64,000 nt of DNA from Monodelphis domestica (lineage: Eukaryota; Chordata; Mammalia; Didelphimorphia; Didelphidae). The notes beneath the pieces are model-generated. The model was not told the DNA's origin and did not search any database. It was given only the letters and a program-made list of their open reading frames with translations. The translations under genes and the position numbers were made by a program. The DNA lies in the NCBI RefSeq assembly GCF_027887165.1, contig NC_077227.1, forward strand, positions 542,605,689 to 542,669,688, in the 5' to 3' direction. Positions 22,395 to 34,076 of this stretch are shown here, in pieces. The first letter of the stretch is position 1; each line of letters begins with the position of its first letter.

Positions 22395-23490
22395 TCCAAA
22401 TGTCAGCATGTAATAAGCACTAGGATTGCAAAATAGGCAGAAATACAATCTCTATCCTCAAGTAACTGAGAAGACAACCAACAATGATATACATACAAGA
22501 TATATTCATGAATAAATATATAGAGATTATATCTAGTGTGCATATACATATATATGTGAAAGGAAGGGAATCTCAGAAGAACGACACTAGTAGAAGAGAC
22601 GGCTGAGTAAGGTTTTTTATAGGAGTTGGGTCTTGAAGCAAGTCAAGAAGCAGAGGGGAGAAAAGAGGCATTGCCAGACATTGTTGACATGCAATGGAAA
22701 GACAGGAATTGGGAGTTAGAGTATTGCATGAACAGCAAGAGGACCAGTTCCATTGAATTGTAGAATATGGGGAAAGGAGCAAGATGCAAGAATACTGGAA
22801 AGATAGGTAGGGTCATGTGGGAAAGGAATTTAAAAGCCAAACAGAGGATCTTACATTTGATCTTAGAAATAATAGGTAGTCACTAGAGTTTATCCAGTGG
22901 AGGAAGGGGCCATATGATCAGACCTATGCTTTAGGAAAGTCAATTTGGCAACTAAGTAAAAGGCAAACTGAAATGGGGGACGACTTGCAAAAGAAAGATA
23001 AACCAGAAAGCTATTTCAACAACCTTTATGTGAGGTGATAAGGGTCACAACTAAGGTAGAACTATGTGAACAAAAAGAAGACAATTTATTTATTTTTTAT
23101 TTGTGTTAAACCCTTACCTTCTGTTTTGGAGTCAATACTGTGTATTGGCTCCAAGGCAGAAGAGTGGTAAGGGCTAGGCAATGGGGGTCAAGTGACTTGC
23201 CCAGGGTCACACAGCTGGAAAGTGTCTGAGGCCAGATTTGAACCTAGGACTTCCTGTCTCTAGGCCTGACTCTCAATCCACTGAGCTACCCAGCTGCCCC
23301 CAAAAGAAGAGAATTTAAATGAGAGAACCCATGAAGGTAAAAATGACCAGGCTTGGCAAAAGATTGGATATGTGAGTGATGACACTGAGGTTGAGAGCCT
23401 TGATGACTAAAATGGTACCCCTCAATAGAAAAGGGGTACTTAGAAAGTGGAGAGGGTTTAGAGAAATCATGAATTTTATTTTGGACATGT
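22395..23490 (-). repeat. L2 LINE, antisense, split by a young SINE
   Basis: The antisense L2 order is preserved: terminus ('tctatcctcaagtaactgag'), then 'ttaaaagccaaacagaggat', 'catatgatcagacctatgct', 'gaaagtcaatttggcaacta', and after the SINE 'ttttattttggacatgttag'. It is one of the longest L2 copies in the window. No coding frame remains. Two short reverse-strand frames at 22,573-22,840 are decayed L2 sequence. Confidence 0.75.
23089..23301 (-). repeat. Young tRNA-derived SINE, antisense, with target duplication
   Basis: The full order is seen: antisense tail 'cccttaccttctgttttgga', 'gagtggtaagggctaggcaa', 'gtgacttgcccagggtcaca', and antisense head 'ccactgagctacccagctgc', then 'cccc'. It is flanked by AAAAGAAGACAATTTA (23,073-23,088) and AAAAGAAGAGAATTTA (23,302-23,317), a 16-bp target duplication with one mismatch. 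Confidence 0.92.
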
Positions 23491-23517
23491 TAGATTTAAA
23501 AAAAAAATTCCCATATT

Positions 23518-24255
23518 TGTTATGTTGTGGACTTTTGGTATGGAGAGGGGGAAAGAGAGGAGACCCCCCTTCTCAGAGTGGGGATCGGGGGAGACAGCAG
23601 ATATAACGGGTTGGCTCAGAGAGAGGAGCAGGGGTTTGAAGATTTTCCCCCTTCTGCCTTCCCTCCTTAGCTAAAGCCACTCTCCCCAATTCTCTCTTGT
23701 CCCCCCTTCACAACTCAAGACCAAAGGTTCTTCCCTTGATCTGTTCACTCACACTTAGCTTGGAGAACAGATTTAATGTCAACTCAATCAGGTAATACAA
23801 AAAGAAATAATGGTCAGGGAAGAATGGGAAAAGGAATGTGGGAAAAGGGGGTCCCTGTCTCTACCTAAACCCTTTTCATCTCTCCTCGAGTTGGAGGGGA
23901 ACTCAGGCCTGGCAGCTTGAACCCCCCAACAGAAAGTCAGGTTGACTCACCCCTGGGCAACAGGAACTGAGGTAAACTCTGCTCAGGTTTCTCTTCAGAA
24001 AGTCCCTTCTATTGGAAAGTGTTGGGTGGAAAGATTTCCAGTCACCAGCAGGAAAAATGGATAACCCTCAGGATAAAGTCTTTATCCACCTTCTCTCTTC
24101 AGTGTCTCAAGACCGAGAGAGTCACTGTTCTCTCAGCCAGAGTCTACCTCCTTCTCCGGAAACCACTCCTGGGGCCCCTCCCCCATTGAAGTGATCAATT
24201 TCACATACTCTAAGGCCTGGCACTTTTTCCTAGTGTCAGCCTCTGTCACAAAACA
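23518..24255 (-). mobile_element. Probable solo LTR of an endogenous retrovirus
   Basis: The segment is markedly more GC-rich than its surroundings and is bounded by TG and CA. On the minus strand it would start TGTTTTGTGACAGAGG and end CCACAACATAACA. A minus-strand ATTAAA polyadenylation-like word lies near 23,770. The segment sits between an L2 and an L1 relic and matches neither. A 4-6 bp target duplication is not evident, and the orientation is inferred from the signal placement. The 60-residue forward frame inside is not gene-like. Confidence 0.5.
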
Positions 24256-24274
24256 AATTAAAAAAAGAAAAAAA

Positions 24275-25335
24275 AATGGTCTGCTTTGATTTTCATTCAG
24301 ATTCCATCAGTTCTTTCCCTGGATGTGAATAGCATTTCTCATTGTAATTCCATTGGGATTATTTTGGATCATTGTATTTCTAAGAATAGTTAAGTCACTC
24401 AGTTTTTCATGGTACATTATTATTATTGTGTCCTTGTATATTCTCCTGGTTCTATTTGCTTCACTTTGTATCAGTTAATAAAATGTTTTCCAGGTTTTCC
24501 TGAAATCGTCCTGCTCATCATTTCTTATAGTATAATAATATTCAATTATAACCTTATACCACAACTTTTTCAGTCATTCCCCAGTTGATAGGCATCCCCT
24601 CAGTTTTAAATTCTTTGCCATCACAAATAGTCACTATAAATATTTTTATACAAATGGATCCTTTCCTCCCTTTTTTATCTCTTTGGAATATAGATCTAGT
24701 AGTGGTATTAATGGGTCAAGAAGTAAGTACAATTTTATAGCCTTTTGTGCATAATTCTAAATTGTTTCCCAGAACGGTACGATCAGTTCACAACCCTACC
24801 AATAGTATATTGGTGTCCTACTTTCCCCACATCCCCTGCAAAATTTATTATTTTTTCTCTTCTATCATATTATCCAATCTTATATGTATTAGGTGCTACT
24901 TCAGAGATGTTTTAGTTCATCTTTACCTGATCAATAGAGATTTAGAACATTTTTTCACATTACTATAGGTGGCTTTGATTTCTACATCTGAAAATGGCCT
25001 ATTCATATCCTCTGACCATTTATCAACTGGAGAATGGATCTTATTTTCTAAATTTGACTCTATTCTCTACATACTTGAAAAATGAAGCCTTTATCAGAGA
25101 AACTTACAAACTATTTCCCCCCAATTTCTTACTCTTCTTCCAATTTTGCCTGCTTATTTTTGTTTGTGTAGGTACTTTTAAATTTTCATGTAATCAAAAG
25201 TAATCTATTTTACTTCCCATGAATCTCTCTATTACTTGTTTGGTTATAAACTCTTTTCTTATCCATAAAACTGACAGATAAAACTTTCCCATGCTCCCTT
25301 AATTTAATTATACCATTATTTGTCATGCTAAAAAA
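24275..25335 (-). mobile_element. LINE-1 3' portion, antisense
   Basis: The reverse complement gives the L1 3' UTR (about 24,275-24,600), then backwards through 'ggataggcatcccctcagtt'-type landmarks. It continues into the C-terminal ORF2 region at about 24,770-25,330 ('cacaaccctaccaatagtat', 'tcatttctacatctgaaaat'-like). It aligns in order with 53,105-53,700. It is 5'-truncated, with stops in every frame. Confidence 0.75.
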
Positions 25336-25439
25336 TTAATATCTACCTAGAAAGTAGGTATATGTACCAGGAAGAGTACTGTGTATTCTATCAATCTTTT
25401 TCCTTTTTTGGTATGTGTATGTGTAGGAGGAGTACTAAT

Positions 25440-25850
25440 TTTACCAACTAGATGCAGATCAATCACTCATCTTCAACTTACCAAGAGTCTCCTGTGATAC
25501 AAAGAGCTTAAGTGACTTGCCCATTGTCACAAAGTTAGTTGTACCAGAGGGTGGAATTTCAACTTAGAAACTTAGAGGCAGAAATTCAATTTGGAGTCAG
25601 ATCTTCTAGACTCCAAGGCAGGTCAGCTATCCAATATGCCATGTCATCTCTCTTTGGGAATCTTGGTACTATAATAATAATATTATTAACAAAAACAATT
25701 TAAAATCATATAGTTCTTAAACTTTTGTAAAGATCTTTATATAGATTATTTAATTTGAATCTAAGGTATCAAAATTATTTTATTTATTTCTCAGATGAAA
25801 ATAGTGAGACTAAATCAGAGGGCAAAATAGCATGGATAGGGTCACACAGC
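25440..25850 (-). repeat. Two antisense MIR/SINE relics
   Basis: The first (about 25,440-25,660) has 'aagtgacttgcccattgtca' and 'agactccaaggcaggtcagc'. The second (about 25,685-25,850) has 'atttatttctcagatgaaaa', then 'tagtgagactaaatcag', and 'agggtcacacagctgtag'. Confidence 0.55.
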
Positions 25851-26214
25851 TGTAGAGACTGCCATTGTTATCATTGTCATTGTCTAGTGGAGCTTAATAT
25901 CAAGAACTCTATAACAAGAGAACAAACTTTTTTTCCCAAGGGTATTCAGCTAACATGAATATTGGGATATAATGGTATAATGTGGTAAAATGGAAAGAAC
26001 AAAGAGTTGGGAGTCAGAAGTCTAACTCCAGATGCTATTTCTAGAAGATACTTTCTGTGAGATTATGGCCAAGCCACTGAATGGCCATTTGAATGGCCAA
26101 TTATGGCCAAACCACTCTGTGCTACATGGATGTCTTCTGAAAAATATAAGGTTAGGAATATATTATTATTTAAGTGTATTTTAGTTATAAAGACAATAAT
26201 CCTCTGGGAATTGG
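25851..26214. other. Unrecognised, with a + strand SINE scrap
   Basis: A SINE scrap is likely at 25,985-26,075 ('gagttgggagtcagaagtct'). A local near-tandem duplication of about 47 bp occurs at 26,064-26,120, with 'attatggccaa(g/a)ccact' present twice. Confidence 0.4.
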
Positions 26215-26430
26215 TATCAAAGTCAGTGTGGAAGCCAATAAACATTTATTAAGGTCCTGCTATGTTTCAGATACTGTACTAAGTGCTGATGATCCAAATA
26301 TAAGTATAATAAAACACAGTCCTTGCCCTCATGAGATTCACAGTCTAATAGAAGACAACACATAGAAGGAAGCTGAAACAGTCAGGAAGTGGGGACAGGG
26401 AATAGAATGAGGGTTAGTAAATAAGTAGAG
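26215..26430 (-). repeat. L2 3' end, antisense
   Basis: 'ccaataaacatttattaagg', then 'tcctgctatgtttcagatac', and 'tgccctcatgagattcacag', then 'tctaatag', give the reversed L2 terminus in order. Confidence 0.7.
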
Positions 26431-26880
26431 TGTCAAATTCACCAAAGTATTCTCCATCCTTTCCTTGAACATTTCTCAATATAGGGAGTTCAAATATTTC
26501 ATGTAATAGTTTATTGTATCTTCATACAATAATTTGCTAGAAAGCACTTTACATGCCAGGTAGATCTTAGAAGAGACTAATCTTTCTGCTGGATCAGACA
26601 CAGGCCCAGAGTTGGGAGATGAGATATTGAGTTGGAGAAGTTTCATTGAAGTTTGAAGGGTATTGTCTTTGTCCACCCTTCAGTAATATGACTGACTTCT
26701 ATACAACACTGGTGGTAGAAGGTAGTGCCATCCTTCCCCAGTCATACTTAATTGTTTCTTTCAATTTCTATGGCCCCTTGGCATCTTTTAAATTTGGTAC
26801 TGTCTAAAATGTAGCCTTATTTGCCCTTTCCGGTTAAGGATCTGTTTCTTATTTTCTAACTTGAATTAAATAACACAATT
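26431..26880. other. Unrecognised sequence
   Basis: No repeat or gene is recognised. Confidence 0.4.
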
Positions 26881-26884
26881 TGGA

Positions 26885-27050
26885 GTGAAGAAGAATGGGT
26901 TCAAATCCTATCTTGATTACCTGTTAGTTATGTGACCCTGGGCAAATGACATGACCTTCCAAATATTAGTTATAAGGTCTGTGAATTGGGGAAGAATAAT
27001 AACTAACTCAGCATTTTTGAGAGGCTTAAATGAAATAAAGTATTAAAAAT
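26885..27050 (+). repeat. Worn tRNA-derived SINE
   Basis: 'gaagaatgggttcaaatcct' and 'gttatgtgaccctgggcaaa', then 'tgacatgacctt', fit the SINE head and middle. The tail is degraded. Confidence 0.6.
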
Positions 27051-27059
27051 TCTTTAAAG

Positions 27060-27715
27060 ATCCTAAAGGGGTTATAAAGCCATACTATTTGACCCAGCAA
27101 TACTATTACTCCTATTGCTACTTGATCTATATTCTGAAGAGTTCAAAGGAAATGGAAAAGGACAATGGGTACAAAAACATTTATAGCAGCTCTTTTTGTG
27201 GTGGCAAAGAATTGAAATCTGAGCAGATGCCTATCAATTGGGGAATGTCTGAATAAGTTGTTATAAAGATTGTGATGGAAAACTATGTTGCTGTGAGAAA
27301 TAATGAAGAGAATGATTTCAGAAAAAAACCTGGAAAGTATTAGATGAACTGATGAAAAAAGAAGTCAGAGAACAATTTATGTAGTAATGATAATATTCTA
27401 ACAACAACCAATTGTGAAACATTTAACAATGCTGATCAATATAGTGATACATGGCAATTCTAAAGGATTCATGATGGAAAATGTTAACCACATCTAGACA
27501 GAGAAATGAACTCTGAGTAAAGTTTGAACATATTTTTTTCACTCTATTTTTCTTGCTTCCTGTATTTCAGTATGGAAATATTTTGCATGGCTTCATATGT
27601 ATAATGGGTATTATATATTATGATTTCTCCTTGGGTAAGAGAGAAGAGCAAGGAGGGAGAAAATTTGGAGATGAAAAGAAAAATTAAAAATAAGAAAAGA
27701 AAAAAAACTTTAAAG
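27060..27715 (+). mobile_element. LINE-1 3' end with A-rich tail
   Basis: It runs from 'tttgacccagcaatactatt' through 'cagctctttttgtggtggca', then 'aagaattgaaatctg', and 'caattggggaatgtctgaat', to an A-rich end at 27,680-27,710. It is 5'-truncated and non-coding. Its A-rich tail marks the insertion end. Confidence 0.82.
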
Positions 27716-28267
27716 GGCTATACAAATGTCAGTTAAAAGCATTAAATCTAGTGATAGTTGAAGGAAATTATAGTAGTCAGAGGATAGTATGGTCAGAATT
27801 CCCAGGCCATTTAGTATACTCCTATTAAAACTACTGTTATTTTCCTGATCTTTGCAGGGAAAGATCTCTTTTTCCACACATTATAAAATTTCATCCCCTA
27901 CTGTACTTTAGGTCATGGTGTGAGCACTTGGGAGATAAATGAGAGCTTAGGTAATAAAGGTTAGAACAAAATGTATGAAGATATCTTAGGGTTTTCATTT
28001 AAGTGTCAAGGATAAGGGGTATGATGAATCAGAAGTTAAAGGGTCACTCACCATTTTTTAATATGATCCAAAGCCCCTAAAGAAACATCATCATTCTGTG
28101 AATGATTCAGCACAAAGACCTACTCTTAAGAGTTCTTGCGGCCTTGAAGTTATAGGAATGCTCATGCCTCAGGGATCCTTGTAGGTTAAGTGAAAATATA
28201 GGGACATTTTGTTAGTGAAGACAAACCTGAAGGCCTGCACTTGTCTTGGTTAAATAATTTGTCTTTC
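27716..28267. other. Unrecognised sequence
   Basis: No repeat or gene is recognised on either strand. Confidence 0.4.
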
Positions 28268-28429
28268 AAAGAAAGGGAAGAAAGAAAGGAAGGAAGGAAA
28301 GAAGGAAGGAAGGAAGAAAAATAAAAAAGGGAGAAAGAAAGAAAGAAAAAGAAAGGAAGGAAGGAAGGAAAAAGAGAGGGAGGGAGAGAAGAAAGAAGAA
28401 AGAAAAAAAGAAAGAAGATAGGAAAGAAG
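28268..28429. repeat. Homopurine GGAA/GAAA tract
   Basis: About 150 bases of almost uninterrupted A/G on the + strand in GGAA, GAAA and GGGA units, with a single T at 28,322. The reverse-strand Ser/Phe/Leu/Pro-rich frame over it is a repeat translation. Confidence 0.95.
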
Positions 28430-28569
28430 CAGGGGAAGATAATTTGGGATTAATTTCTTTGTTCTTATCAAGGCAAGGTTAATCAGATTCAGACACAAAT
28501 AAGAATTCAAGTATTATATGTGGTTATAGGACTTAAATGTATTATATTTATTAAAAATCAGTTGAAAAG

Positions 28570-28903
<334 letters not shown>

Positions 28904-29044
28904 AAACCCCTATAGTTCTATCTTTACCTATATATAAATATTTCTGTATCTATATGAAGAAACATAGAGACAAAGAATAAAGCACTATAGATACATATTT
29001 TATATCTATATGAAGAAAGACACATACAGAAAAAAGACTCAATG

Positions 29045-29310
29045 AAAGACAGATGAAGAGACAAATGGCCCTGGAGATCCTGAAGTCAAGAATACTTGGT
29101 TGGAAGTCTAGCCTCAGACACTTACTAGCTGGGCATTTACTACTTTGCTAACTAGTCAGATTACTTAACCTGGTCTATCTCAGTTTAAAAATTTATAAAA
29201 ATGTGTACAATAAAAGCAACAACCTGTCTCCAGGGATTTTGTGATGATCCAGTAAGGTAATACTTGTAAAGGGTTTTGTAAATCAAAGAGTTCTATGAAT
29301 GCTGGCTAAT
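29045..29310 (+). repeat. tRNA-derived SINE
   Basis: 'ctggagatcctgaagtcaag', 'ctagcctcagacacttacta', 'gtctatctcagtttaaaaat' and tail 'gattttgtgatgatccagta', later 'cttgtaaagggttttgtaaa', are in order. Confidence 0.75.
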
Positions 29311-29314
29311 AGTT

Positions 29315-29915
29315 GGAAAGGTGAAAGATCTGGAGGAGGAGGAAAGCCTTTTCAGAGGGGAGGTTGTAGCTGTGAGGATAGGTGTCACCTCAGGGAGAGA
29401 ACCAGAAAAGGCTTTCTTCTGCAGAAACTGTGATTTAATCTGAATCTTAAAGTAAACCAAAAGCTAGAGGTAACAAAGGAGAGTATTCTAGATGTGGGAG
29501 TAGGTAGGTGAACCATTGAATAGTTATAGAGTTGGGAGTCAGTGTTGTGTTAGAGGAATAGAAAGAAATACAATATCACAGGAAATCAACATTTGTGGGA
29601 GAGAATAAAGTTTAAGAACATTGGAAAGATAGGAAGGGGACAGATTGTGAAGGGCTTTATATGCTAAATAGAGGTCTTTATATTTGATCCTGGAGATTAT
29701 TGAGAGTCAATGAAAATTGAGGAGGTGATATAATCAAACCTATGTCTTAGGGAATTATTTTTCTGGCTGAGTGAAAGATAGAGTGGAGAGAAACTTGGAA
29801 CAGAGAGACCAACCAGAAGGCTAATGCAATCATTGGCAATTTGCTATATAATTTGAGAGAAGAGAGCATATATAAAGGATGAAGGATGGAATGAAGGTCA
29901 GAATGATACAATTTG

Positions 29916-29967
<52 letters not shown>

Positions 29968-30140
29968 ATGAGTAGAAGAAAAAGAGTTGAAGATGAAATC
30001 AAAGTTTAGGACCTGGGGGGGGCAGGAAGATAGTGGTTCCCTCAACATTAATAAACAAGATTTGAAGAGGAGAAATTTTTTTGGGAAAGATATTTTTTTT
30101 TTAGTTTAACATGTTGAAATTAAGATGCCATGTGATCACA
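29315..30140 (-). repeat. L2 LINE, antisense, with (AT)n
   Basis: Antisense landmarks run in order: 'ggaaaggcc/gccttttcagag' near 29,345, 'tgaagggctttatatgctaa' near 29,648, 'ggtgatataatcaaacctat' near 29,725, 'gaaacttggaacagagagac' near 29,788, and 'tagtttaacatgttgaaatt', then 'aagatgcc', near 30,100. This is probably the continuation of the L2 terminus at 28,570. Confidence 0.72.
29918..29965. repeat. (AT)n microsatellite
   Basis: About 24 perfect AT units inside the L2. Confidence 0.95.
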
Positions 30141-30596
30141 AACTGTTAAGAAGAGGAAAGGCTTAATCTGCTCTTCACCTTTATCAGATCCTGGGCTTCT
30201 TCTATCATGGTCCAGATCATACTTCCTTTTCCCAAAAATCAATTCCTGATTCTTGTAGATTCATACTGTTTTAAGGCTCAGAATCTAGAGCTAGAATGAA
30301 CCTTGAAGGCTATGGAATCCAACCCTCTCATTTTAATGAGTAAACTGAGGTCCAGAGAGGATAAGGGGAGGAAAATAAATAGCAAAATGTAGACTCTCTC
30401 TTGTTTAAAATCCTGGAGTACAAATAAAATGTTCTGTACTGTTAACCCATTCATTATATGCTGTTAGATTATTTAATAATTTCTTATGTTCAAGGCTTAT
30501 CTCTCTAACTATGTCATACTCCTTTTTAGTTCTGACTTATGTAGTTATGGAAATAACAAAATAAAAAATGAATGAATGACTAAGTAAATAATAGTT
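30141..30596. other. Unrecognised, with an antisense MIR relic
   Basis: A MIR-like piece is at about 30,280-30,400 ('gagtaaactgaggtccagag'). The rest is unrecognised. Confidence 0.4.
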
Positions 30597-30611
30597 AAGA
30601 ATTTTATAGAA

Positions 30612-30819
30612 AGGGGCACTTGGGTGGCTCAGTGGATCAAAAGCCAGGCCTAGAGATTAGAGGTACTTGGTTCAAATCTGGCCTCAGATACTTCCTGTGT
30701 GACCCTGGGCAAGTCACTTAATCCCCATTGCCTAGCTTTTACCACTCTTCTGCTTTGGAACCAACACACAGTATTGATTACAAGACAGAAGCTAAGGGTT
30801 AAAAAAAAAGTACCCAAAC
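30612..30819 (+). repeat. tRNA-derived SINE with target duplication
   Basis: Head 'gggtggctcagtggatcaaa', B-box region 'cttggttcaaatctggcctc', middle 'tgtgaccctgggcaagtcac', tail 'ctctggtttggaacc'-like to 'gctaagggtt', then an A-run. It is flanked by AAGAATTTTATAGAA (30,597-30,611) and AAGAATTATATAGGA (30,820-30,834). Confidence 0.92.
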
Positions 30820-31224
30820 AAGAATTATATAGGAAGTCATGGTTTATTAAAACCTTGTATTCTTACCAGTAAAATGAGGATGATAATAACTGCAGAGGTG
30901 GTGATGGTATACTGTATATAGAGAATTCCTTGGAGTCAAGAAAATCCAGGTTCTAGCACTGCCTCTGATAAATACTAGCTATGTCACTATGAATTTAGAA
31001 GAATTTAATTTCAAAGGGGTCCAAGCAATTCTCTGACTCTAATAATTGATCTTTATCAATGGAGATTATTTTTGCACTGGAAGTTCCTTGTATAGTTGTA
31101 ATCCCACATCTGGATGTCTCCTTTCCCAAACAAACAAAATACTTTGCCCTTGACTCTTCCATAGGATTGCTGTGAGCATCAAATTAGGTGAGAATAACAA
31201 TTGATGTTAAAATATCACTTTAAG

Positions 31225-31425
31225 ATTTTTCAAGGCATTACCTGTGTTGTTGCATTTGATTCCCTACAATAACAATAAGAATAATAGTAACTCATGTTTA
31301 TATAGCATTTTCAAGTATTTCACTTGATCCTCAAAGGAACTTTGGGAGTCACATGCTATTTTTATCCTTAGTTTATAGATAAGAAAACTGAGGAAGATAA
31401 AGTTTAAGTGATTTCCTATTGACTA
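31225..31425 (-). repeat. SINE relic, antisense
   Basis: 'tcatgtttatatagcatttt', then 'caagtatttcacttgatcct', and 'agataagaaaactgaggaag' fit an antisense CORE-type SINE. The head is degraded. Confidence 0.6.
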
Positions 31426-31489
31426 GGGAGAAGATAGATCCATCTTCCATCTAGTGTCTGGGCATCTACAGATTGGTGAGTTGTTTCCA

Positions 31490-32260
31490 CTTGGTTGTTT
31501 CCATCTTTGAATGAATGTCAATTTTTGCATGTGCTTTTACATAAATATATATGTTTCTGTTTTCCCCTTTGATATTCAAATAAAATGGCGCTCCCCCTCA
31601 TAAGTAGGATATTCTATTCATTTATTTGCTTTCAATTTCAAAGAAAACTGGCATTGTTCACTTCATTAAAGAGAGCTGAGGAAGGGGTCTGGCCTATAAA
31701 CACCTTTTAACATGTGTTTCTTGTCTATTATCTTATTGACTCAACACTCAGATCTCTTTGCCAGAAATGCCCAATTGTCCCTTTGTCTAAGCACTCGTTT
31801 ATATTGATCTTAATCTAATTAGTCCCTTCAAAGGATGGTATGTGTCATAATTCATGTCTTGATCTAATTAGCTGCTGTAGCTCAGACAGCATGGATTTGA
31901 AATAATAATTGCTACTATGCAAACTTCTCCTTTTGTGTGTGTGTCAGAAGTTGTGTGCTAGATAGAGGCATTTTCAAACATCTGAGATAGTTGACAATGT
32001 CAAAGATTTTGGCTAAAGTGGCTCAGAGTCTGACTGAGTGTGTTGATGAACTGGTTTATTCATGTGACACTTACCATTTTTATCCCCTAATACCAGCCCC
32101 TTGAATATTCTTCTTACCACTTTGGAGGAGAAAATCATCTCTCTCTGATGTTCTGCTTTTCCCAACAATGAATCGCAAATGTCAGAATTCTAGGGTTTTT
32201 TGATTTTGTGAACACACACTAGCCGAGGGACTTAGTTTTTTTGTTGGCTCTGTATTCTAA
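31490..32260. other. Unique AT-rich block, candidate conserved non-coding element
   Basis: No repeat is recognised. ATCTAATTAG, a homeodomain-like word, occurs twice (31,813-31,822 and 31,862-31,871). An octamer-like ATGCAAAC follows at 31,917-31,924. This spacing and composition resemble developmental enhancers, but one sequence cannot show conservation. Confidence 0.25.
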
Positions 32261-33270
32261 GAATTAGTTATGACTACCAGAAAAAATAAAACAAAACAAA
32301 ACAAGCAGTTGGGGAGATTTGGACAATTGGATTAACTTCTACTTACTAACTATAGGATCTCAAGTAAGTCCACTCCTTTCTCTGAACCTCAATTTCCTTC
32401 TCCGTAAAAATAACAAGATTTAAACTGAATGTTCTCTCAGACCACTTTTATCTAGGATCATAGAAAAACTCTAGGTTGAAATAAGGAGATGTAGGACTGA
32501 GTCATTCTTTGCTCTCTTAATATTTTGTGCTCATGAGCAATTCAGGATTTTAGACCTTTGAAGAATATTCTGGTTCAACAATTTCACTTCATAGATAAGA
32601 AATTAAGGGCTAATAAAGTTCGAAGATCATACAGATAAGGAACATTGAAGCTTCCAGGTCTCTGAATCTGACATTTTCCTCCCTATCAGATTCACATTGC
32701 TTTTTCATTTCAATGTTTTCATCTATAAAATAGGAAAATAATATTTCCTCACGGACCTTATAACAATGTTATGAGTAAGGTACTTAAAAAGAACAAAGAA
32801 TTAAAAACATTATAATTTGAATGCCCTAGAAAAATGAGTTATTAATAACAATAATAAGAATAATACCATTTGGTGGACTAGGCTAATTTTGTCATATCTT
32901 TCTGTTATGGATTTTGCTATGGGGCACTGGAATAAATCATCTCTGATCCTTTATAATTCTGATTAATCCTTTAACAGTTTGCCACTCAAGAAAAAAATCT
33001 ACTCAGCTCTGGTTGTCTTAGTGCCAGCTTAAAACAGCAGGCTTGTGCTTTATTTTATATTTTCCCTTTCAAAGTTTCACTTTGAATTAATAAGTTATTT
33101 TCTATTGAATTAAGCCTCTCATCCCCAACTATATCTTTATGCTTAGAGAAGAGTGAGGTCATTCAACATGAACTCTCTTAGTCTTTCTAATCTTTCCTCA
33201 AATTCTCAGAATGATTACCAAATTTCTTTCTTTGGTTTCCTATAAAAAAGAGATTCCTTTTCCCTATCTT
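32261..33270. other. Unrecognised sequence with worn SINE scraps
   Basis: SINE-like scraps occur at about 32,340-32,450 ('gaacctcaatttccttctcc') and 32,540-32,800. The 32,830-33,260 stretch is unrecognised. No gene is seen. Confidence 0.4.
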
Positions 33271-33274
33271 TGAG

Positions 33275-33470
33275 ATTAGGCAGGTGGTGAAGTAGATAGA
33301 ACACCCTGATTGGAATCAGGAAGACTTATCTTCCTGAGTTCAAATCTGGCCTCAGATACTTATTTGCTACATGACCCTGACCAAGTCACCTAACCCTATT
33401 TTCCTCTGTTTTTTATCTGTAAAATGATCTGGAGAAGAAAATGGCAGACCATTCCAACAAGAAACATCCT
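33275..33470 (+). repeat. tRNA-derived SINE, 3'-shortened
   Basis: 'caggtggtgaagtagataga', 'gttcaaatctggcctcagat', 'ctgtaaaatgatctggagaa' and 'gaaaatggcagaccattcca', then 'acaagaaa', are in order. It stops before the usual 3' end. Confidence 0.8.
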
Positions 33471-33589
33471 ATCCTTAAGGTCTGTGTCTTGATTTAATTC
33501 CTTTTTTTCCTTCCCTTGGGATCTTACTCTAGAAATCATTTCCTCTGTCATGTGCAATCTATCTTTCCCCATTGGTTCCTTCTCATATA

Positions 33590-33718
33590 GTTAATCACTA
33601 AGCCTTTATTAAATGCTACCTAGGTGCCAAGCTCTGTGTAATGTGTTAGAAGGGTACATAGGAAGGCAAACATAACTCCTGCCCTCAGGAAGTTCACATT
33701 CTAATGGGGGAGGTAAGT

Positions 33719-33779
<61 letters not shown>
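33590..33779 (-). repeat. L2 3' end, antisense, running into (AT)29
   Basis: 'cctttattaaatgctaccta', then 'ggtgccaagctctgtgta', and 'ctgccctcaggaagttcaca', then 'ttctaatgggggagg', give the reversed L2 terminus. Twenty-nine perfect AT units (33,722-33,779) follow at once, the same arrangement as at 28,719 and 6,835. Confidence 0.8.
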
Positions 33780-33782
<3 letters not shown>

Positions 33783-34076
33783 TCCACTTTGTTAAAGAGG
33801 GGATGCTTACCCTTACAAATCTTGACATACTCCTACAATCCCCCAAATAGCCTACTACTACAATGGCTAGTGAGATGGAAGGAAACACATAGCTCATCTA
33901 ATCCAGTGTCTACTTTTAGAGTTGTGAAAATGCAGACCCAGAGAAGGTCACATAGGTGACAAATGGCAGAGTTTTAACTCAGGACATGTAACTCCAAGTT
34001 CAGAAATTTGGTTTCCATTTTGGGCCTTTGATACCCATTTAGATATCATCCCGACTCTCTTTTAACCTTTGTCATT
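33780..34076. repeat. Antisense MIR relic and short unrecognised flank
   Basis: 'catctaatccagtgtctact' and 'gacccagagaaggtcacata', then 'ggtgacaaatggcagag', mark an old antisense MIR. Confidence 0.5.

Noticed and set aside
23089..23301. Possible tRNA gene from the A/B-box-like head
   Set aside because: The tRNA-like part is only the head of a SINE, with a SINE tail, A-rich end and target duplication; no cloverleaf with an anticodon arm could be built.
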